From positions 1 to 9,941 of the forward strand of contig JAUNIK010000071.1 of NCBI GenBank assembly GCA_030523505.1: DNA of 9,941 bases, in the 5' to 3' direction. This DNA is from Prevotellaceae bacterium. Its GTDB lineage: Bacteria; Bacteroidota; Bacteroidia; Bacteroidales; Bacteroidaceae. Both the position numbers and the translations under genes were made by a program. Within the stretch, counting starts at the first letter, position 1; the number at the start of each line of letters is the position of its first letter. Below the pieces are notes generated by a model. It saw nothing but the letters and a program-made list of their open reading frames with translations. It was not told the origin of the DNA and ran no database searches. Of the stretch, positions 6,303-9,941 are shown piece after piece.

Positions 6303-7778
6303 TTATAACAGCGCCTTCCAGCGGGCGTAGGCTTCCTTGTAAGCCTCGGCGTCGCGAGCGTTTGGTTCGATGATATCCAACTGGCGCAATGTTGCGAATG
6401 CCTCATCGGTAGAAGCATAGATGCCAGCACCGACACCGGCTCCCTTGGCAGCACCTACAGCACCGTCGGTTTCATACAACTGGATTGTAGCACCGGTGGT
6501 TCCTGCGAGGGTGTCGCGGAACAATGGTGAGAGGAACATATTGGCACGGCCTGCCTTGATAGTGTCAAGACTCATGCCCATCTGCTGCATGATTTCCATG
6601 CCATAGACAAACGAGAACACGATACCCTCCTGTGCTGCTCTTACTACATGAGAGCGGTTGTGGATATTGAAGTTCAGTCCGTGGATAGAAGCACCGACTT
6701 CCTTATTCTGGAGGATACGCTCAGCACCGTTGCCGAATGGCAGTATCGACAAACCAGCAGCACCGATAGGAGCCTCAGCTGCGATGTCGTTCATCTCGGC
6801 ATAACCGATTCCATCGGACATCACATTACGGCGAATCCATGAATTAAGGATACCTGTTCCGTTGATACAGCACAGCACACCAAGGCGTGGGTTATCTGCA
6901 CTGTGGTTGACATGAGCAAAGGTGTTTACTCTTGACAGTGGGTCGTAGTTCACATCACCGATAACGCCATACACCACACCCGATGTTCCTGCTGTTGAAG
7001 CAATCTCACCTGGTTTCAGCACATTGAGCGAGAGTGCGTTGTTAGGCTGATCACCACCACGGTAGCTCACTGGAGTGCCTTCTGCCAAACCGAGTTCTGC
7101 GGCAGCTTCGGCATTGACACGGCCCTGAACGCTGAATGTAGGAACGATGGTAGGGATGACACTCTCTGCAAAACCATAATATGCGAGGAGTTCCTTCGAG
7201 ACACAGTTGCCTGCGAAATCCCAGAACATCCCCTCGGAAAGACCAGACACAGTGGTGGTGACATCTCCGGTGAGTTTCATTGCGATATAGTCGCCTGGCA
7301 ACATCAGTTTATCAACCTTTTCAAACACTTCTGGTTCGTTCTCCTTCACCCATGCTAATTTTGCAGCGGTGAAATTACCTGGGGAGTTCAGCAGATGCGA
7401 CAGACAATAGTCTGAGCCAAGGGCTTCGAAAGCCTTCTGACCATAAGGCACAGCGCGGGAATCGCACCAAATGATAGCTGGGCGGAGCACTTCCTTGTTC
7501 TTGTCAACGAGCACAAGGCCATGCATCTGGTAAGAGATACCAATAGCCTTCACATCGTCGGCCTTGGCACCCGAAGCCTTCATACAGTTTGCCAGGGCTT
7601 CCTTCATGTTATCATACCACATCTGTGGCTCCTGCTCAGCCCAACCAGCCTTTACTGCCTTGATAGGCATTTCCTGCTTTGGCATGAAATCCTGAGCAAC
7701 AATCTGTCCACTAACGGCATCGACAAGCGAAGCTTTTACCGAACTCGAACCGATATCTAATCCTAATAGGTACTGCAT
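6303..7778 (-). CDS. xylB: Xylulokinase (FGGY family)
   Basis: XylB phosphorylates D-xylulose with ATP to D-xylulose 5-phosphate, the entry into the pentose phosphate pathway. The 491-residue product has the FGGY two-domain layout. The N-terminal ATPase-fold motif LLGLDIGSSSVKASLVD begins at residue 4. GWAEQEPQMWYDNM (45-58), YQMHGLVLVD (83-92), IIWCDSRA (102-109) and PGDYIAMKLTG (161-171) follow. The catalytic base is probably Asp243 in YRGGDQPNN, corresponding to Asp233 of E. coli XylB, and the phosphate-binding STAGTSGVVYG begins at about residue 262. It is the first gene of the xyl operon, with a consensus promoter about 40 bases upstream. The start at 7778 puts the ATPase motif right at the N-terminus, as is usual. 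Other FGGY kinases look similar, but adjacency to xylA makes xylulose the expected substrate. Confidence 0.95.
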   Translation of the reverse strand: MQYLLGLDIGSSSVKASLVDAVSGQIVAQDFMPKQEMPIKAVKAGWAEQEPQMWYDNMKEALANCMKASGAKADDVKAIGISYQMHGLVLVDKNKEVLRPAIIWCDSRAVPYGQKAFEALGSDYCLSHLLNSPGNFTAAKLAWVKENEPEVFEKVDKLMLPGDYIAMKLTGDVTTTVSGLSEGMFWDFAGNCVSKELLAYYGFAESVIPTIVPTFSVQGRVNAEAAAELGLAEGTPVSYRGGDQPNNALSLNVLKPGEIASTAGTSGVVYGVIGDVNYDPLSRVNTFAHVNHSADNPRLGVLCCINGTGILNSWIRRNVMSDGIGYAEMNDIAAEAPIGAAGLSILPFGNGAERILQNKEVGASIHGLNFNIHNRSHVVRAAQEGIVFSFVYGMEIMQQMGMSLDTIKAGRANMFLSPLFRDTLAGTTGATIQLYETDGAVGAAKGAGVGAGIYASTDEAFATLRQLDIIEPNARDAEAYKEAYARWKALL

Positions 7779-7815
7779 ATTTTATCGTTTTAATTTGGGA
7801 TTTACATATTCTCTA

Positions 7816-7847
7816 CAAAAATACCACAAATTTTCTTCACCTCCAAA
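7816..7847 (-). promoter_or_regulatory. Promoter of the xylBAE operon
   Basis: Read on the minus strand, TTTG (7847-7844) is followed after exactly 20 bases by TATTTTTG (7823-7816), a perfect Bacteroidetes -33/-7 pair. Transcription would start near 7812, leaving a leader of about 34 bases before the xylB ATG. No clear operator palindrome overlaps it, and the regulator of the operon is not in this window. Confidence 0.75.
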
Positions 7848-7923
7848 CTTTTATTCCAAAAGGTTAATAAATGAGCAAAAAAAGCATAGATTAGGATATT
7901 ATTGACACAATTTATCAGCTTGA

Positions 7924-7980
7924 TTGTATCATAATCTTTGTAGTATCATCTTTTTTTTGTAACTTCGCCACATGATACAA
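7924..7980. promoter_or_regulatory. Putative operator: three GTATCAT half-sites around the esterase promoter
   Basis: TTGTATCAT (7924-7932) has a perfect 9-bp inverted partner, ATGATACAA (7972-7980), which includes the esterase start codon. A further GTATCAT lies at 7943-7949. The two direct copies are 17 bp apart. They surround the predicted -33 and -7 boxes, so a protein bound here would cover the promoter and start codon. No regulator family was recognised from the motif. Confidence 0.4.
7937..7967 (+). promoter_or_regulatory. Probable promoter of the esterase-like gene
   Basis: TTTG (7937-7940) is followed after 19 bases by TAACTTCG (7960-7967), one mismatch from TAnnTTTG. The box ends only 4 bases before the ATG at 7972, which places the transcription start at or within a base or two of the start codon and would make the mRNA leaderless or nearly so. 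The alternative AATCTTTG (7933-7940) lacks a well-placed -33 element. Confidence 0.45.
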
Positions 7981-8715
7981 AAATTTCAATTCTTCTGTAC
8001 TCCTTTCGGCGAGGACCGCACTATCCATCTGTATCTGCCGAACAACTATTATGACTCGGACGAGCGACACCCTGTGGTGTATATGTTCGACGGACAGAAC
8101 CTGTTCTACGATAAGGATGCTACATACGGCACTTGCTGGGGTATTCGCGAATATCTCGACCATTACTGGAAACCGATAATCATCGTGGGTATCGAATGTT
8201 CGCATCACGGTAATGACCGTCTGTGGGAATATTGTCCTTACAACATCAACTCTCGCACCTACGGACGTATTCAAGGTACGGGTGAGAAGACCATGGAATG
8301 GCTCGTCAATGAACTGAAACCGTTCATCGACAGCAATTACCGCACTTGGTGGCATCGCGAGGCGACAGCTATCGGCGGTTCGAGCATGGGTGGTATGATG
8401 TCGCTCTATGCTGTTCTGCGTTACAACCATATCTTCTCAAAGGCGGCAGTCATCTCACCTGCTTATTTCTACAAGATAAAGGAGTTCAGCGATGAGGTTG
8501 CCAACAACGATATTCATCCTGACACTCGCGTGTTCTTTGCATGGGGAAGTCGTGAAGACCGTCGCGGATATATGCGGCGATACAGCAATGCCCTGTCCGA
8601 GCAGTTAGTGGCTCTTGGAGTAAACACCCATCTCTACCGACAGCCTACCGGCCGTCATTGCGAAGAAGATTGGGCAAAGCAGGTGAAGGATTGGATGCCG
8701 TTCCTATGGGAATAG
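7972..8715 (+). CDS. Esterase-D-like alpha/beta hydrolase
   Basis: This 247-residue protein resembles the putative esterase family (esterase D, enterochelin esterase and feruloyl or acetyl esterases). The opening strands FQFFCTPFGEDRTIHLYLP (residues 5-23) and VVYMFDGQNLF (35-45) are typical. The nucleophile elbow GGSSMGG (135-141) gives Ser138, and the catalytic His is probably His229 in GRHCEEDW. The acid is likely Glu195 or Asp196 in WGSREDRR. No signal peptide or lipobox is visible, so it should be cytoplasmic. It is divergent from xylB with a 193-base gap. That position hints at deacylation of plant sugar esters, but the substrate cannot be read from the sequence. The ATG at 7972 is preferred because the first core strand begins within a few residues and the next Met is at residue 38. 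It could share a transcript with cutC, 110 bases downstream. Confidence 0.82.
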   Translation: MIQKFQFFCTPFGEDRTIHLYLPNNYYDSDERHPVVYMFDGQNLFYDKDATYGTCWGIREYLDHYWKPIIIVGIECSHHGNDRLWEYCPYNINSRTYGRIQGTGEKTMEWLVNELKPFIDSNYRTWWHREATAIGGSSMGGMMSLYAVLRYNHIFSKAAVISPAYFYKIKEFSDEVANNDIHPDTRVFFAWGSREDRRGYMRRYSNALSEQLVALGVNTHLYRQPTGRHCEEDWAKQVKDWMPFLWE

Positions 8716-8720
8716 CACGG

Positions 8721-8784
8721 ACCCTCTCCCCTCGCGCTTCGCGCTCTTCCCTCTCCCGTTCCGCTTCGCTAGGGCGAGGGCGTT
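8721..8784. repeat. GC-rich intergenic repeat, copy C
   Basis: CCCTCGC (8729-8735) and GCGAGGG (8774-8780) form an outer 7-bp stem. Inside lies the tight hairpin GCGC-TTC-GCGC (near 8734-8744), then a C/T-rich run and a CGCTTCGC motif. It occupies most of the esterase-cutC gap and could act as an mRNA stabiliser or weak terminator. Its make-up matches the repeats at 3192-3282 and 4866-4887. No consensus promoter for cutC lies in this gap. Confidence 0.5.
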
Positions 8785-8795
8785 GAAATGTCTTG

Positions 8796-8819
8796 TCATC
8801 GTCATCGTTATCGTCATCG
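8796..8819. repeat. TCATCG hexanucleotide microsatellite
   Basis: Four tandem 6-bp units are present: TCATCG, TCATCG, TTATCG, TCATCG. The repeat ends 6 bases before the cutC ATG. Because the unit is a multiple of three, a change in copy number would not shift any frame running through it, but it would change the spacing of upstream signals to the start codon. Confidence 0.7.
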
Positions 8820-8825
8820 TTCATT

Positions 8826-9554
8826 ATGATATTAGAAATCTGTACTGGTTCGTTAGAGAGTGTTCTCGCAGCAAAAGCTGGCGGAGCACATAGAGTAGAG
8901 CTATGCTCTGCACTTTCTGAGGGTGGCGTCACACCTTCTATTGGTCTTATCCGTCAGGCACGCAAGGTTGAGGGACTGAAACTGCATGTCCTCATCCGTC
9001 CGCGTGGTGGTGATTTCCTCTATACTCCTGAGGAGGTGGAAATCATGGAAAGCGACATCATCGCTGCTCGTGAGTGTGGTGCCGACGGTGTTGTCATCGG
9101 TGCATTGACCCGCGAGGGAGACATCGACATCGTCACTTGTCAGCGACTCATCAGGGCGGCTGGCGATATGAGCATCACCTTCCACAGAGCCTTTGATATG
9201 GTGCGTGATGCAGAGAAAGCATTAGAGGATGTTATAGCACTGGGCTGCCACCGTATTCTCACTTCGGGTTTGATGCCTACTGCAGAACAAGGAATGGACA
9301 ATCTGCGCCGATTGGTAGAGCAGGCTGCAGGACGTATCATCATAATGCCGGGATCGGGTGTCAATCCACAGAATGCTTCAAAAATCCTCGGTTTCATCGG
9401 AGGAAATGAGATTCACGCCTCGGCTCGTTCAGCCCGTCAGAGTCTTATGGAATACCGCAATCCGGATGTCACTATGGGTGCAAAAGACGCCGATGAGTAT
9501 TCCCGTCTGGAGACCGACCCCGAAATCGTCAAGGCCATCCTCCAGACATTATAA
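8826..9554 (+). CDS. cutC: CutC family protein, linked to copper homeostasis
   Basis: The 242-residue product matches the CutC TIM-barrel family in length (E. coli CutC has 248) and motifs: MILEICTGSLESVLAA at the N-terminus, RVELC (23-27), EGGVTPS (32-38), IRPRGGDF (57-64), TFHRAFD (118-124), ILTSG (144-148), GSGVN (176-180) and IHASAR (196-201), with DEYSR (223-227) near the end. The family is tied to copper tolerance, with copper(I) binding reported for a Gram-positive homologue; its biochemical activity is unsettled, so the role is by family only. An in-frame TTG at 8793 would add an 11-residue Ser-rich extension encoded by the TCATCG repeat, but alignment with E. coli CutC begins at the ATG at 8826, so that start is chosen. 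It lies 110 bases after the esterase stop on the same strand, without its own recognisable promoter. Confidence 0.93.
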   Translation: MILEICTGSLESVLAAKAGGAHRVELCSALSEGGVTPSIGLIRQARKVEGLKLHVLIRPRGGDFLYTPEEVEIMESDIIAARECGADGVVIGALTREGDIDIVTCQRLIRAAGDMSITFHRAFDMVRDAEKALEDVIALGCHRILTSGLMPTAEQGMDNLRRLVEQAAGRIIIMPGSGVNPQNASKILGFIGGNEIHASARSARQSLMEYRNPDVTMGAKDADEYSRLETDPEIVKAILQTL

Positions 9555-9555
9555 A

Positions 9556-9570
9556 TGGCAATAAATGCCA
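9556..9570 (+). terminator. Weak hairpin after cutC, possible terminator
   Basis: TGGCA (9556-9560) and TGCCA (9566-9570) form a 5-bp stem with an ATAAA loop, one base after the cutC stop codon. No T-tract follows, so it is at best a weak terminator or a 3' end stabiliser. Confidence 0.25.
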
Positions 9571-9615
9571 CTCAACGATAGCGGAGTACTTAAAAAAATC
9601 TAATAAATGGCGGTG

Positions 9616-9650
9616 TTTGGGTGGTTTGAAGTAAAAAATTAGTACCTTTG
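9616..9650 (+). promoter_or_regulatory. Promoter of pnp
   Basis: TACCTTTG (9643-9650) is a perfect -7 box, identical to that of P1 at 301-308. The -33 partner is less clear: TTTG at 9616-9619 gives a spacer of 23, somewhat long, and TTTG at 9625-9628 gives 14, too short. Transcription would start near 9654, giving a leader of about 107 bases before the pnp ATG. Confidence 0.6.
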
Positions 9651-9657
9651 TAACGAT

Positions 9658-9744
9658 TGTGCGCCTATGCGCATATAGAATGATATTTTTTAAGATGTTT
9701 TATTTTGAAAGGCGAGGTTAGGAATATGATTTTTACCGCCTTTC
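9658..9744 (+). promoter_or_regulatory. pnp leader with two hairpins
   Basis: The first hairpin lies almost at the predicted 5' end of the mRNA: TGTGCGC (9658-9664) with GCGCATA (9669-9675), 7 pairs including one G-T, loop CTAT. The second joins GAAAGGCG (9707-9714) to CGCCTTTC (9737-9744), 8 perfect pairs around a 22-base loop, and ends 16 bases before the start codon. In E. coli, pnp is autoregulated through a leader stem cut by RNase III; a similar role here is inference from position and structure. Confidence 0.5.
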
Positions 9745-9760
9745 GTTTAGATGCAAAAAG

Positions 9761-9941
9761 ATGAATGTAATTACAAAGACAGTTTCATTGCCTGACGGAC
9801 GTCAGATTACAATCGAAACAGGAAAATTGGCAAAGCAGGCCGACGGTTCTTGTACCCTCCGCATGGGTAACACCGTTCTCTTGGCTACTGTTTGTGCCGC
9901 AAAAGATGCAGTTCCCGGAACAGATTTTATGCCTTTGCAGG
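9761..9941 (+). CDS. pnp: Polynucleotide phosphorylase, N-terminal part (cut by window edge)
   Basis: Sixty codons are visible before the window ends. The product is the 3'-to-5' exoribonuclease PNPase, which degrades RNA with phosphate and releases nucleoside diphosphates; the whole protein is usually about 700 residues. The visible part matches the start of the first RNase PH domain: [20 protein letters not shown] (residues 10-29), the strand [12 protein letters not shown] (34-45), then PGTDFMPLQ (51-59), corresponding to PGQDFFPL in E. coli. The ATG at 9761 is chosen because the conserved strand begins soon after it. An ATG at 9751 in another frame stops after 14 codons. Its own promoter and leader lie upstream; rpsO, which precedes pnp in E. 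coli, is not adjacent upstream. Confidence 0.92.
   Translation, partial: MNVITKTVSLPDGRQITIETGKLAKQADGSCTLRMGNTVLLATVCAAKDAVPGTDFMPLQ

Noticed and set aside
7915..8430. Minus-strand 171-codon frame over the esterase
   Set aside because: It is antisense to a recognisable hydrolase whose catalytic motifs are intact.
8793..8825. TTG start giving CutC an 11-residue Ser-rich extension
   Set aside because: Family alignment begins at the ATG at 8826 and the extension is encoded by a microsatellite.
9751..9795. ATG 10 bases before pnp, in another frame
   Set aside because: It stops after 14 codons and overlaps pnp; it could be a tiny upstream ORF, but nothing supports that.

Overview
The window looks like chromosome of a Bacteroidales bacterium, most likely Prevotella/Segatella or a close relative. 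Four things point there. Upstream regions carry the Bacteroidetes -33/-7 promoter pattern (TTTG, about 20 bases, TAnnTTTG). No start codon has a clear Shine-Dalgarno sequence. The xylose isomerase is the 436-residue class II type typical of this group. The large secreted transglutaminase-like protein is of a kind common there. The genus is inference; the phylum-level call is firm.

Layout. Positions 1-509 hold no gene I can support, but contain repeats and two good promoters around a strongly folded element (321-378) that may be a small RNA, a leader or a 17-codon leader peptide. Positions 510-3191 (+) encode an 893-residue exported protein with one intact transglutaminase-like module, a second copy that has lost its catalytic Cys and His, and a thioredoxin-like C-terminus without CxxC. 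A 15-bp hairpin at 3330-3364 separates it from a convergent xylose operon on the minus strand, transcribed xylB (7778-6303), xylA (6226-4916), xylE (4852-3392). The operon has a consensus promoter just before xylB. A GC-rich hairpin lies between xylA and xylE.

Divergent from xylB is an esterase-D-like alpha/beta hydrolase (7972-8715, +), followed by cutC (8826-9554, +). After a 206-base gap with a promoter and two leader hairpins comes the 5' end of pnp (polynucleotide phosphorylase, 9761 onward), cut by the window edge.

How the genes work together. XylE imports D-xylose with protons, XylA isomerises it to D-xylulose, and XylB phosphorylates this to xylulose 5-phosphate for the pentose phosphate pathway. 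The neighbouring esterase could conceivably remove ester groups from plant-derived sugars, but only its position suggests this. The transglutaminase-like gene, cutC and pnp have no evident link to xylose use. No xylose regulator, mobile element, CRISPR array, tRNA or rRNA is visible. The genes are mostly ordinary; the most interesting material lies between them (folded element at 321-378, pnp leader, related GC-rich intergenic repeats, putative operator at the esterase start) and in the decayed second module of the transglutaminase-like protein.
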